From: Bin5 sp965116395
Lineage (GTDB): Bacteria; Chloroflexota; Anaerolineae; Caldilineales; Caldilineaceae
Direction: 5' to 3'
Length of the DNA: 64,000 nt
NCBI GenBank assembly: GCA_965116395.1
Contig: OZ220684.1
Coordinates: 1,426,001-1,490,000, forward strand
In this document: positions 33,161 to 42,095 of the stretch, one piece after another
How the letters are laid out: each line of letters opens with the position of its first letter
Numbering within the stretch: the stretch's first letter is position 1
Notes under the pieces: model-generated
What the model saw: the letters and a program-made list of their open reading frames with translations, nothing else
What the model was told of the DNA's origin: nothing
The model's database searches: none
Translations under genes and position numbers: made by a program

Positions 33161-34765
33161 TTACTTTGGTGACATCTCCTTGGCCTGCAGGCGATGGTCC
33201 AGCTTCACGTTCCAGTTCAGGTCTTCGCTGATCAGGTAGGCGAGGTCGAGGTGGGCGATGAGGCCGTAGGCGGCATCGTCATAGGCGACCTGTGCGGCTT
33301 CCTGCAGCTTCATGTCACGGGCGTCGCCCGAGAGTGTGCGCGCCTCTTCCCACAGAGCGTTGACTTCCTCGTTGCAGTAGAGTGACACAACCCCTTCACA
33401 GGTGAAGTAGTTGACGTAGGAGAACCAGAGATCGAGAATCTCGTTGCCGTGCAGATGGACGGCGACCCAGTTGGGCTGGCCTTCTACTTCCGACCAGTTA
33501 TGGCTGAACTGGGGATTGAAGGTGTCCGGGGGCATGACACTGACGTTGGGGTTGAAGCCGACTTCGCTGAGCATGCCGCCGATGGCCTGGATGACCTCGA
33601 CGTGGCCGGCATGCAAACCTTGGCGGGAGGCGAGGGTAAACTCCTGGCCCACATCCACGCCGTCGGCGGCTGCGTCCTCGAGGAGGGCACGCGCTTGATC
33701 CGGATCATAGGGATAGGGCTGCAGGTCCGCGTTGTGCCCGGTGGCGGTCTCGTTGACGATCTGGCCGGTGATGGTAGCGGCTCCGCCCAGCAGCGAATTA
33801 ACGATCAACTCCTTGTCGATGGCCAGGTTGAGCGCCATGCGCACGCGGACGTCTTCAAACAGGCCCTTGTTGCCCATGCGGGCGAACATTGTCTCGACGC
33901 TGGCCACTGAAGCGCAGCGCAGGGCGTCGTCGCTCATAGCGGCATTGCACTGGTCAGGCGTCACGAACTGTGCAATGTCGACTTCGCCGGCCTGGGCGGC
34001 GGCGGCCCGGACCGTGTCTTCGGGCAGGAAGCGCCAGGTCAGCTTGTCATAGGATACCTTGCCGCCAGCCTCGTCGGGGTTGTCGTGGCCCCACCAGTCG
34101 GGGTTGACGACATAGGTGATTGATTCGCCGCGCTTCCACTCGTCAAGCATATAGGGGCCGGTACCAACCAAGTTGGTGGAATAGGTGTCCGGCTCCTCCT
34201 GAATCTGCTTGGCGGAGGTAATGGCGACGAAGTACATCTTCTCCAGCAGAATCGGGTCGGGATCGGCGGCGGATACGTTGACGCTGTATTCATCTACCGC
34301 TTCGGCACTGAGGACACCGCCGACAAAGCCGGTGAGGGTGTTGACGAGGTCTGCTTCCCACATATAGTTGATGCTTGTCGCCACGGCTTCGGCGTTCAGC
34401 GGGGAACCGTCATGGAAGGTTACACCTTCGCGCAACTGGAATTGGATGGTATTGTCATCGAGCCGTTCCCACTCAATTGCCAGCAGAGGGATGATCTCGC
34501 CGGTGGAGAAGTTGCGCGTGACCAGGGTTTCGACAACGTTCAGACAGCCATTGCAGTTGGTTTCAGCGGCGGCCAACGTTCCTTCCAAGGATGTCATTTC
34601 CTGGGCGACGGCGACGATGAGCTCGCTTTCCGCAGCCTCCATCATGTCCCCATCGCCTGAGTCTGCCGGTGCGGCAGCCGGCGCCACACACCCGGCCGCG
34701 AGCAGCAGAAGCAACAGCGCTGCCAGGGGTACAGCTGTACGAATCACTACCTTACGGAGTGCCAT
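33161..34765 (-). CDS. Peptide/nickel-type ABC transporter substrate-binding lipoprotein (family 5)
   Basis: The 534-residue precursor starts at ATG 34765, preceded by AAAGGAG, with MALRKVVIRTAVPLAALLLL and a lipobox LAAGC at C26. The mature protein has the family 5 pattern: TNCNGCLNVVETLVTRNFST, LREGVTFHDGSPLNAEAV near residue 110 and GTGPYMLDEWKRGE. It should deliver peptides or oligosaccharides to the DppB/C-like permeases encoded downstream. A longer frame to 34954 has no signal peptide at its start and is rejected. Confidence 0.85.
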   Translation of the reverse strand: MALRKVVIRTAVPLAALLLLLLAAGCVAPAAAPADSGDGDMMEAAESELIVAVAQEMTSLEGTLAAAETNCNGCLNVVETLVTRNFSTGEIIPLLAIEWERLDDNTIQFQLREGVTFHDGSPLNAEAVATSINYMWEADLVNTLTGFVGGVLSAEAVDEYSVNVSAADPDPILLEKMYFVAITSAKQIQEEPDTYSTNLVGTGPYMLDEWKRGESITYVVNPDWWGHDNPDEAGGKVSYDKLTWRFLPEDTVRAAAAQAGEVDIAQFVTPDQCNAAMSDDALRCASVASVETMFARMGNKGLFEDVRVRMALNLAIDKELIVNSLLGGAATITGQIVNETATGHNADLQPYPYDPDQARALLEDAAADGVDVGQEFTLASRQGLHAGHVEVIQAIGGMLSEVGFNPNVSVMPPDTFNPQFSHNWSEVEGQPNWVAVHLHGNEILDLWFSYVNYFTCEGVVSLYCNEEVNALWEEARTLSGDARDMKLQEAAQVAYDDAAYGLIAHLDLAYLISEDLNWNVKLDHRLQAKEMSPK

Positions 34766-35014
34766 GCTGTGAATCTCCTTTCCTACGTTTGATGATATAT
34801 GAACCGAGGATGAGGAATTGGCAGGTCTCGAAGGCCGCCCAGCTTTGGGGGACAAAAAGACACCTACCAAGCACATTCGACTCCCTCCGGCCCCCTTGGG
34901 AAGGGTGGCGCAGTGGGAACGACTCCATTTTACGGTTTTATTCTTTTGTGTCAAACGTCTTTTTTTGCGGCGCCCGGGAAAGACAATTGCAGTGGCCAGT
35001 TGTGCATCTGTCCA

Positions 35015-35830
35015 CTACCCACTTGAAATGGCGTTCAGGTAGGCGAGGCTTTCGCGGGCGGTCCGTTCGGGGCCGGGGGTGAAGTCGAATACTTCGACGG
35101 AGAGCCAACGGTCGTAGCTGAGGTCGTCGAGCGTCTGCAGTATGGGGCGGAAGTCGAGATCGCCCATGCCCGGGCCGCGCAGGTTGGGGTCGTTGAGGTG
35201 GACGTGGTGGAAGAGGGGATGGACGGTTCTGATCTGTTCGGGGATTGGGCGGGGATCATTGCTCATGGCCTTGGTATCGACCATCATCTGCAAGCCGGGG
35301 TGATCGACCTGGCGCACCAGTTCAGCGGCTTCGTCGACATTGACGATAAAGTTGGTTTCGTTGCGGCTGAGGGGTTCGACGCAGAAGAGGACGCCCTGCT
35401 GCTGGGCGCGCTCGCCGCAAGCGTGCATGATTTCGGCGGTCGATTTCCAGGCCTCGGCGCGCGCGCGGACGGGCGGCAGATCGCGCTGTTGGGGCGAGCC
35501 GAAGATGAGCACTTCACCGCCGAGTTCGGCGCAGCAGTCGATCAGGTCGAGCAGATATTGGGCGGTGCGGGCGCGGACGTCGGGTTCGGGATCGTTGAGC
35601 TGGAAGCCTTCGGTCTGTGCCAGCAGCCAGTGGAGGCCGACGACGGAGAGGCCGGTGTCTTCGACGGTGCGGCGGATGCGGCGGCGGTCGGCGGCGGAGA
35701 GTTCGGTGACAAGGCTGCAGAGGGTGAAGGGCGCGAGTTCAAGGCCCTGGTAACCGAGTTCGGCGACGAAGGCGGCGGTCTTTTCCAGTGGCCAGTCTTC
35801 GAAGAGTTCGTTGCAGATGGCATAGGGCAT
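35015..35830 (-). CDS. Sugar phosphate isomerase/epimerase (xylose isomerase-like TIM barrel), first
   Basis: The 271-residue protein opens MPYAICNELFEDWPLEKTAA and contains LGYQGLELAPFTL, FCVEPLSRNETNFIVNVDEA with a metal-binding Glu, MMVDTKAMSNDP with Asp, HLNDPNLRGPGMGDLDF with His and Asp, and VEVFDF with Glu. This is the AP endonuclease/xylose-isomerase-like barrel that isomerises or epimerises sugars and inositols. It is followed on the minus strand only by the peptide importer. Together with the next gene and the Gfo/Idh/MocA protein it suggests polyol or inositol-like metabolism. Confidence 0.8.
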   Translation of the reverse strand: MPYAICNELFEDWPLEKTAAFVAELGYQGLELAPFTLCSLVTELSAADRRRIRRTVEDTGLSVVGLHWLLAQTEGFQLNDPEPDVRARTAQYLLDLIDCCAELGGEVLIFGSPQQRDLPPVRARAEAWKSTAEIMHACGERAQQQGVLFCVEPLSRNETNFIVNVDEAAELVRQVDHPGLQMMVDTKAMSNDPRPIPEQIRTVHPLFHHVHLNDPNLRGPGMGDLDFRPILQTLDDLSYDRWLSVEVFDFTPGPERTARESLAYLNAISSG

Positions 35831-35926
35831 GGCAGAGTGATCCTGGTGCTGTTGTGTATTGCGTAGGGCTGCGGGACGCCCGCGTAGGCCGGAGGGTACG
35901 GCCTGGCGGACTACTTGTATTGCGGG

Positions 35927-36802
35927 CTATGTCTGATCGATCAGTTTGCGCAGGAAAGCCCCTTCGGTCTTTACGATTTCGTCGTCGTTTCCGGGCGTAA
36001 AGTTGTCGGGTATGAACAGTTCGAGGGAGAGCGCGCCCTTATAGCCGAACGTTTTGAGGTCGTCGATCAGTTGGGGGATATCGGCGACTCCCTCTGCGAG
36101 GCGGGCGCCGCGCCAGCTCCAGGACGTGTTGCCGCGGGGGGTCTGGTCGCCGGGCTCGGGCAGCCGGTTGCCAATATGGCAGTGGGCCACGTAGGGACCG
36201 AGGAGCTCCAGCCCCATACGGGTGTCTTCGATGCCCACTTCAATCATATTCTGGACGTCGTAGATGGCGCCGATGTGGTCCGGGTCCAGGTCGCGCAGCA
36301 GCTCGAGCGCACGCGAGGCGGTGACGGCGAGGGTGCCGGTGTGGATTTCGTAGGTCGCCTTGACACCATACTCACCTGCCAGCTCGGCCAGTTTGGCGTA
36401 GCCGGCGCGGGCTGCCAGGAACTGCGGCCAATACGGTTTGGTGCGGTCGTGCTTGGGGGCGTCGATACGGATCAGAGGCGGTCGGTCGGGATCGATGGCC
36501 AGGGCGCCTTTGAAGAGCTTGATGACATGCTCGGTGTCATCGTAGCTTGCGTTGGGAGCCAGGGCGGCGACGCGAATTCCGGTACGTTTGACGGCGGCGC
36601 GAATCTGCTCGGCCTTGTCGAGGATATTGTCCGGGCTTACGTCGGAGAGATGGCGGCCCCAGAAGAAGGGCTCTGCGTTCGGATCGGCGGGATTGTAGCG
36701 ACAGCGCAACTCGACGGCGTCGTAACCGTACTCTTGCAGCTTGTCGAAGGTTTCATCCAGTTCCCAACGGGGAAGCATAACGGATGTGCAACTCAGTTCC
36801 AT
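35927..36802 (-). CDS. Sugar phosphate isomerase/epimerase (xylose isomerase-like TIM barrel), second
   Basis: This 291-residue protein (MELSCTSVMLPRWELDETFD at the start) has YGYDAVELRCRYNPAD, a metal-binding Glu in ATYEIHTGTLAVT, IGAIYDVQNMIEVG with Asp, VAHCHIGNRLPEPG with His, and ALSLELFIPDNFTPG with Glu, the same fold as its downstream neighbour but not a close copy. It lies 64 bases after the Gfo/Idh/MocA gene. Sugar, inositol or keto-acid substrates are possible. Confidence 0.8.
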   Translation of the reverse strand: MELSCTSVMLPRWELDETFDKLQEYGYDAVELRCRYNPADPNAEPFFWGRHLSDVSPDNILDKAEQIRAAVKRTGIRVAALAPNASYDDTEHVIKLFKGALAIDPDRPPLIRIDAPKHDRTKPYWPQFLAARAGYAKLAELAGEYGVKATYEIHTGTLAVTASRALELLRDLDPDHIGAIYDVQNMIEVGIEDTRMGLELLGPYVAHCHIGNRLPEPGDQTPRGNTSWSWRGARLAEGVADIPQLIDDLKTFGYKGALSLELFIPDNFTPGNDDEIVKTEGAFLRKLIDQT

Positions 36803-36866
36803 ACAAGACTCCTTTTATGGCGGGGAGAGTGAAAGGAAGCGGGGCGTTCCCCACACTTCGTTGCTC

Positions 36867-37919
36867 TCAGATAATACCGGGATTTTGTTGGCGGCACTTT
36901 TCGAGGACGGCGATCTGGGCGCGTACGCTCTCGGGGGTAATGTCCAGTTCTGCGCCGTGGCGCATGGCAGCGTAGAGTGAGCGATAGAGGGCCTGGACAC
37001 CGCCGGCACCGTCGTAGTTGAGGGGCGCGCGCTCCTCTTTCCAGGGTAGCTGCTCGCGATTGTAGGTGCGGTCGCGAGCGATGGGGGCCTCGTCCAGAAT
37101 CAGCGGCGGGGCTTCGGCTGGATCGAAGAATTTCCAGTGCGCCTCGTCTCGGTAACAGGCCATCGATCCTTGCGTGCCCAGCACCAGAAAGTTCGGCTGC
37201 GGGAAGGCGCAGGCGGTGGTGATGTTGATCTCAACCAGCGGCCCGGCCTTGGGTTTGAGGATGATCTTTACGTGGCTGTCGGCGTCGCCGGCATAGAGGG
37301 GCGTGGTCTCCATGTGGCAGAAGACGGCCGGTTCGGGGTCGTCGATCAGGAGCATGCCCATGTCGACAAAATGGGGGCCGCTGTTGTTGAGCGCGCCGCC
37401 GCCGTAGCTTTTCATGGTCTGCCAGTCCCAGCGGCGGCCGAAAGCGCCGTTGTGGATGCGGACTTCGATGATACGTCCGAGGACGCCGGAGGCGATCACT
37501 TCGCGCACCTTGACGAGGTCGGCGGCGTAGCGCAGGTTTTGATGGACGGTCAGGATGCGGCCGGTTTCCTTGGCGACTGCGAGCATGGCGTCGGCGCCGG
37601 CGAGGTCGCTGGCCATCGGCTTTTCGACGATGACGTGCTGGCCGGCGCGCATTGCGGCAATCGACTGCTCAGCATGGAGGTTGCTGGGGGTGGCCACGAC
37701 CATGAGCTCGACGGCTTTATCGGCGACCAGCTCCTCGTATGACGCGTAGGCGAGGCAGTCGAAGCGTTCGATGGCTTCGGACTGGCGTTCAGGGTCGGGG
37801 TCGCAGACGGCGACGACGCGGAACTGTTCGGGAAGGTGGGCGAAGGCGTTGGCGTGGTTGTTCCAGCCGGTGCGGCCGAGGCCGGCGATGCCTACGTTGA
37901 TGGGTGTTTGGTCAGTCAT
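36867..37919 (-). CDS. Gfo/Idh/MocA family NAD(P)-dependent oxidoreductase
   Basis: The 350-residue protein begins INVGIAGLGRTGWNNHANAF, a Rossmann GxGxxG site, followed by VVAVCDPDPERQSEAIERFD with the ribose-binding Asp, VVATPSNLHAEQSIAAMRAG and HVIVEKPMASDLAGADAML; EKP holds the catalytic Lys of this family. The C-terminal domain includes GGALNNSGPHFVDMGMLLID, where GxH is also conserved. Such enzymes oxidise sugars, sugar acids or inositols. It is in one run with the deacetylase upstream and two isomerases downstream. Confidence 0.85.
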   Translation of the reverse strand: MTDQTPINVGIAGLGRTGWNNHANAFAHLPEQFRVVAVCDPDPERQSEAIERFDCLAYASYEELVADKAVELMVVATPSNLHAEQSIAAMRAGQHVIVEKPMASDLAGADAMLAVAKETGRILTVHQNLRYAADLVKVREVIASGVLGRIIEVRIHNGAFGRRWDWQTMKSYGGGALNNSGPHFVDMGMLLIDDPEPAVFCHMETTPLYAGDADSHVKIILKPKAGPLVEINITTACAFPQPNFLVLGTQGSMACYRDEAHWKFFDPAEAPPLILDEAPIARDRTYNREQLPWKEERAPLNYDGAGGVQALYRSLYAAMRHGAELDITPESVRAQIAVLEKCRQQNPGII

Positions 37920-37923
37920 TTTT

Positions 37924-37958
37924 AGTTTCGCGTTTTCAGTTTCTAGTTCTTAGTGACA
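37924..37958 (+). repeat. Heptamer array AGTNNNN, 5 units
   Basis: Units start at 37924, 37931, 37938, 37945 and 37952 (AGTTTCG, CGTTTTC, AGTTTCT, AGTTCTT, AGTGACA), just upstream of the Gfo/Idh/MocA gene and followed by CCACTCGT as at 18495. Confidence 0.75.
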
Positions 37959-37983
37959 CCACTCGTAAGGAGCGGATCGGTGT

Positions 37984-38853
37984 TCAGACAAGCCCGGGAT
38001 GGGTGACGATATGCTGATAGATCTGGCTGCACGATTTAAATTCCAGCTTCTGGCTGGCATGATCGAGCAGCATTCCGATTTGGGCGGCCTGGTTGTCGAT
38101 CCGATAGATCGACCAGGGGTGAAAGATAGGCATGTAGTAGAGTAGCTCTTCCTGTACGCAGTAGTCGATGCCGGGCGCGTAGGCCTCGTAGACGCCTTGC
38201 GCGTCGCGGGGCATCGCCGTGGGGTAGGGCCAGGGCAGGAGCGGCGGCCAGTGCACGGAGGCCGGCTGCCCGGTGAGGACGTTGTCGTGCCAGGCGTGCG
38301 AGGGCGTTTCCAACAGGTCAGGAAAGCCATCCTCCGCATACCAGAAAGGTTGATCCATGAGGGAGGGCATAGTCCCCTTTGGGCCCAAGCCCACGCTGCG
38401 CACATAGCGGTAGCCCGACTCCCACATTACGTCCAGCGCGGGATGTTGGCCGCGGAAGCCGTCGGTGTAGCCGCCGGGCGCGGTCAGGCCGGTCACTTCA
38501 CGCCCGAAGGTGTCTTCGATCAGTTTCTTGGCGTCGCCCAGTTCATATTGGAGTGTCGGCCTGTCGTCGCCCAGTGCAATCAGGTTCGGGTGGGTGAAGC
38601 TGTGGCACTGGATATCGAACAGGGGATTGTCGAGGATTGCGCGCAGTTCGGGGCCGGCAAGCTCCAACATTTTGGCGACGAGGAAGAAGGACGCCGGCAC
38701 GTTGCGCTCGAGGTGGACGTCGGCGACGGCGCGCACGCCGTTCAGGAATTCGGTGATGTGTTCGGGCGTGTAGCTGAAGCCTCTTTGCCGTCTGTTCTTA
38801 TCCCACCAGGGGAATACACCTTCGGTGTCATAGGCGGCCAGATAGTAGGACAT
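37984..38853 (-). CDS. Polysaccharide deacetylase family protein
   Basis: The 289-residue protein has the NodB-homology motifs in order: YLAAYDTEGVFPWW (motif 1 Asp), FDIQCHSFTHPNLIALG (motif 2 HSFTH, the metal site) and VTGLTAPGGYTDGFRGQ (motif 3). No signal peptide is visible, so it may act on a soluble sugar or on imported oligosaccharides. The ATG is at 38853. It is the first of a minus-strand run with the oxidoreductase and isomerases. The true substrate (acetylated sugar or an amide) is not visible. Confidence 0.8.
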   Translation of the reverse strand: MSYYLAAYDTEGVFPWWDKNRRQRGFSYTPEHITEFLNGVRAVADVHLERNVPASFFLVAKMLELAGPELRAILDNPLFDIQCHSFTHPNLIALGDDRPTLQYELGDAKKLIEDTFGREVTGLTAPGGYTDGFRGQHPALDVMWESGYRYVRSVGLGPKGTMPSLMDQPFWYAEDGFPDLLETPSHAWHDNVLTGQPASVHWPPLLPWPYPTAMPRDAQGVYEAYAPGIDYCVQEELLYYMPIFHPWSIYRIDNQAAQIGMLLDHASQKLEFKSCSQIYQHIVTHPGLV

Positions 38854-39071
38854 TGTGTGCCTCTCTTTCGGCTGAGGAGTTGGTAAATTGAATCCCTTGC
38901 TCCTCGATCATTGCTTTGCGCACAGGTTTCGACAAGCCTAGACGGTTCGTTCTTGAATGCAACGCATCGGTGCACGGAATCCTTGCATTCGGGAATTGGG
39001 CAGCTTAGAATTGACGGGCAAATTTGTTACGATATACTTCTGAATACTTCGATCCGCAGGTACAGATGCAC

Positions 39072-39323
39072 ATGGATAAACAGAATGTAACCCTCTCGCT
39101 GCCGCTCTCGGTCCTACGCAAGGTAGAGAAGATTGCGTAGGACCAGAACCGTTCCCTGTCGGAACTTGTGGCCGAACTCCTTTCCGAACTGGTAGAACGA
39201 GAAGAACAGTACGCTGGTGCAAAGCGCCAGCATCTGGCTCATCTGGGTCAACTGGCCCAGGATCCGAATCTGGGCACCAGCGGCTCGATCAGTTGGACGC
39301 GTGCAGACCTTCACGAGCGCTGA
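39072..39323 (+). pseudogene. CopG-like ribbon-helix-helix gene with in-frame amber stop
   Basis: The frame from ATG 39072 reads MDKQNVTLSLPLSVLRKVEK, IA, then a TAG at 39138-39140, and continues DQNRSLSELVAELLSELVER and a tail ending SWTRADLHER up to TGA 39321-39323. Strand, helix, turn and helix of a CopG protein are all present if the stop is ignored (VTLSLPLSVLRKVEKIA-x-DQNRSLSELVAELL). The gene is therefore a recent nonsense pseudogene or is read through. No toxin gene follows; the next gene runs on the opposite strand. Confidence 0.6.
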
Positions 39324-39349
39324 AATCCCATTTCGGCCGAAGCCCTCTC

Positions 39350-40438
39350 CTACAGCTTACTCATATTCTCCAGGACCGGCCAGAACTCCAACTGTTCCAC
39401 GGCGTGGCTGCGGTAAATGCCGATGCCGTCGGCGCCGCAGCCGACCGCTACTTCGGCGGCGCGTAGCATCAGGTCGGGCTGCTGGAAGCTGCCGGGATGG
39501 TAACAGGAAAGCTCGGCGATAACCGGTGTGCGGCCGCCGGCCACTTCGACGGCGTAGTTTAACTGCCGCTCGAGCGCGTCGAGATCCGAGTTGGTGCGGA
39601 ACCAGATGTAGAACTCGTCGACGATGCCCTGTTCGAGCCAGGTTGGCCAGTCGTGCAGGAGCTTGAGGTAGTCCTCTTTTTCGCCGGCGATCAGGGTGGT
39701 TGAAAAGACGGCATCGGGATTTATCTGCTTGACCGCGGCGCGCATCTCGGTCAGGGCAAGGGTGACGTAATCGGCGCGGAACTGCAGCCATTCGGGGTAG
39801 TCATTGGGCAGGTCGAAGGGATTCTTGCCGTGTTTGGCCTGGAACTCGGTGACCGTTCGGTCTTCGTAACCGTAGGGGACGGCCCCGTTTTCGTCCTCGT
39901 TTCCGAGTACAAATTCGACCTGGATGCCGTCGCCTTGGGTATGGGTCAGCGTGTCAACAAACTGCTGGGTCTGTTCGGCGCGCACTTCGGGGAAGGCAGC
40001 GCTGAGGTAGAGATCATCGCCGGGCTCCAAAGTGTAGGCGCGACTGCGGGTCAGGCTGCGGTACTGTGGGTTCTGACTCGCGAAGTCGGTCATGGTGGTG
40101 GCTACCTTGGGCGCGTCATAGATGGGCCGGTGGCTGTCCATGATGGCGCGCGCCTCGGCTGCGGTCACAGGGGGGCGGAGGAAGTCGAGCGACCAGCCAT
40201 AGGTGACGCGTGCCCAGCCGTGACGGGGAAAGGAGTTGTAGTTGATGTAGGGATCGACCTTGATGCCGACGGCATGGGCGGCTTCGGTCAGGGCGCGGGT
40301 CTGGTCTCCGCCGACGATTTTGGTGACGCCGACGTCGGCGCATTTTTGCACCCAGGCGGGCAGGTATTCGGCATAATCGGGATCGTTGGGAGTTCGCTCT
40401 ACGACGGGGGGTCCCCAGAGTACCAGGCGTTCAGGCAT
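39350..40438 (-). CDS. Glycoside-hydrolase-like TIM-barrel protein, unknown specificity
   Basis: Starting at ATG 40438 (MPERLVLWGPPVVERTPNDP), preceded by GAGGA, the protein has 362 residues. The segments VGIKVDPYINYNSFPRHGWA, RADYVTLALTEMRAAVKQIN and GIVDEFYIWFRTNSDLDALE resemble barrel strands of GHL10-type putative glycosidases, but I cannot name the family with certainty. No signal peptide is present. It lies between the CopG remnant and an aminotransferase-like gene on the same strand. A role in carbohydrate handling is inferred from fold-like motifs and neighbours. Confidence 0.5.
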   Translation of the reverse strand: MPERLVLWGPPVVERTPNDPDYAEYLPAWVQKCADVGVTKIVGGDQTRALTEAAHAVGIKVDPYINYNSFPRHGWARVTYGWSLDFLRPPVTAAEARAIMDSHRPIYDAPKVATTMTDFASQNPQYRSLTRSRAYTLEPGDDLYLSAAFPEVRAEQTQQFVDTLTHTQGDGIQVEFVLGNEDENGAVPYGYEDRTVTEFQAKHGKNPFDLPNDYPEWLQFRADYVTLALTEMRAAVKQINPDAVFSTTLIAGEKEDYLKLLHDWPTWLEQGIVDEFYIWFRTNSDLDALERQLNYAVEVAGGRTPVIAELSCYHPGSFQQPDLMLRAAEVAVGCGADGIGIYRSHAVEQLEFWPVLENMSKL

Positions 40439-40500
40439 CGTTCTGTTCCTCTTGTTAATGGAAAGTTGATGGTTACCGGCGGTGTCAGCGGCCACTGTGG

Positions 40501-41688
40501 TTACAGTTCTGCGTCAATCCCTTCCAGCAGACGGTCTACCTCAGTCTCATTGTTGAATGCGGCCACGGAGATGCGCATCCCTACTTTGACCGGGTCCACC
40601 GGGGCTGTCAGCCATTGGGATTTGACGACGGTCCGGTGGCGATCCTGTAGTTGTGCAACGAGGCCGTCCATATCGGTCTTGGTAAACTGATCGAACATCA
40701 CCGTGGTGATGCCGGCTGATTTCTCCATGTCGAGCGGGGTAATGATGCGGGCGCGGTCGATTTGGGTGAGACCGCTGCGCAGCCGGTGGGTGAGATTGGC
40801 GATTCTTAACTGCATTGTGTCGAGGCCGATGCTTTCCATGATTTCGACGGCGCGGCCGAGGCCGACAACAAGCGCGTGGTTGTAGGTGCCGATCTCGGTG
40901 CGGGAGCGGGCGGTTGGCGCGGGCGTGGGGTCTTCGGGCAGCGCCCACGGGCTGCGGTCGGGAATCAGGTTGGGGCGAAAACCGGGGATCTGTTTTTCAG
41001 AGATAAACATGTAGCCGGTACCCATGGGGCCGAGCAGCCACTTGTGGCCGGAACCGACGGCAAAGTCACAGTCGAGCTCCTGGAGGTCGACCGGCATCTG
41101 GCCGACGGACTGGGCGAGGTCGAGCATGACGGGCACGCCGGCGTCGTGGGCGATGGCGGCTGCCTCTGTGACCGGGAGCAGACGGCCATTGGGGGAAGCA
41201 ATGTGGCTGAGGCAGATCAGGCGGGTGCGATCGTTCAGTGCGTGTGCGAGATCGCTGAGGAGCTGTTCGTCCTCCACTTCGGATTCGAGCTCGATGGTCT
41301 TGACGCCGTACTCCTGCTCCAGCGAATAGGAGAGCCCATAGGTGCTGACATGCTCAAGCGAAGTCATCACAAACTCGTCGCCCGGCTGCCAAGCGAGACC
41401 GCGCACGATCTGCTGCATGGCCCGTGAGGTGTTGGTTTCGATGCCCAACTCCTCTTCTTTGACGTTGAGAAGCCGTGCCAATCCGCTGCGGGCGGCGGCC
41501 TCGCGTTCGGTGTGGGCCTGGCGGCCGGCGGTGGTGGCCGGGCCGTGACGGGCCTCGGTTTCCATCGTCTCTCGCACGGCTTGCAGCACGGAGTCGCTGG
41601 CTGGGCCATAGGTCCCGGTCTGAAAGTATCCGACTACCGCTGTCATGGGAAGGTCTTGCCGAAGCTGTTCCACGGTCATGCGTGACAT
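40501..41688 (-). CDS. Aminotransferase class V-fold PLP-dependent enzyme
   Basis: The 395-residue protein has the class V pattern: EELGIETNTSRAMQQIVRGL, HIASPNGRLLPVTEAAAIAH, PVMLDLAQSVGQMPVDLQEL with the PLP-binding Asp and the lysine motif DFAVGSGHKWLLGPMGTGYM, where K forms the Schiff base. Relatives include isopenicillin-N epimerases and cysteine desulfurases; the active-site Cys of desulfurases is not evident. The gene is preceded by a 407-base gap. Likely reactions are epimerisation or lyase chemistry on amino acids; the substrate is unknown. Confidence 0.85.
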   Translation of the reverse strand: MSRMTVEQLRQDLPMTAVVGYFQTGTYGPASDSVLQAVRETMETEARHGPATTAGRQAHTEREAAARSGLARLLNVKEEELGIETNTSRAMQQIVRGLAWQPGDEFVMTSLEHVSTYGLSYSLEQEYGVKTIELESEVEDEQLLSDLAHALNDRTRLICLSHIASPNGRLLPVTEAAAIAHDAGVPVMLDLAQSVGQMPVDLQELDCDFAVGSGHKWLLGPMGTGYMFISEKQIPGFRPNLIPDRSPWALPEDPTPAPTARSRTEIGTYNHALVVGLGRAVEIMESIGLDTMQLRIANLTHRLRSGLTQIDRARIITPLDMEKSAGITTVMFDQFTKTDMDGLVAQLQDRHRTVVKSQWLTAPVDPVKVGMRISVAAFNNETEVDRLLEGIDAEL

Positions 41689-42095
41689 AAGACTGGGCCT
41701 TGTGCTGGTTGGAGTTTGAAAGAATGGGTCTCGACGGGATGGTTTCAGAGTGGGCGAACGCCCGAAAGAATCACCGGTAGAGTTCTGCGAATGATAACCG
41801 ACATTGACAGTATCTGTCTAAGGCCACAGGCGCTGATTGGCGGAAAAGGGATACTGCCGGTGGGGCTGCCGCCAACTGTCCTGGTGACGGAGGAACAGGG
41901 GGAGGGAGGGAAGGCGCCAGAGACTTCGGATTGGCAGAACGCGGCGGCTAAGGTAAGATTGGATTTCGCTGAGAGCGTGAAGAGGTAAGAGGCAACGTCA
42001 CTTCCCACTCCAGGAAGAAGTGGGCGCATTCGGCGATACTGGATACGAAGTACGTGAACGGCGGACAAGGGTAATCACCGACAGCCAGCCAGAAT
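41689..42095. other. Divergent intergenic region
   Basis: This gap separates the aminotransferase-like gene (minus) and the permease gene (plus). It holds a short GGGCG/CGCCC inverted repeat near 41752, but no promoter pair or gene I can support. Confidence 0.35.
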
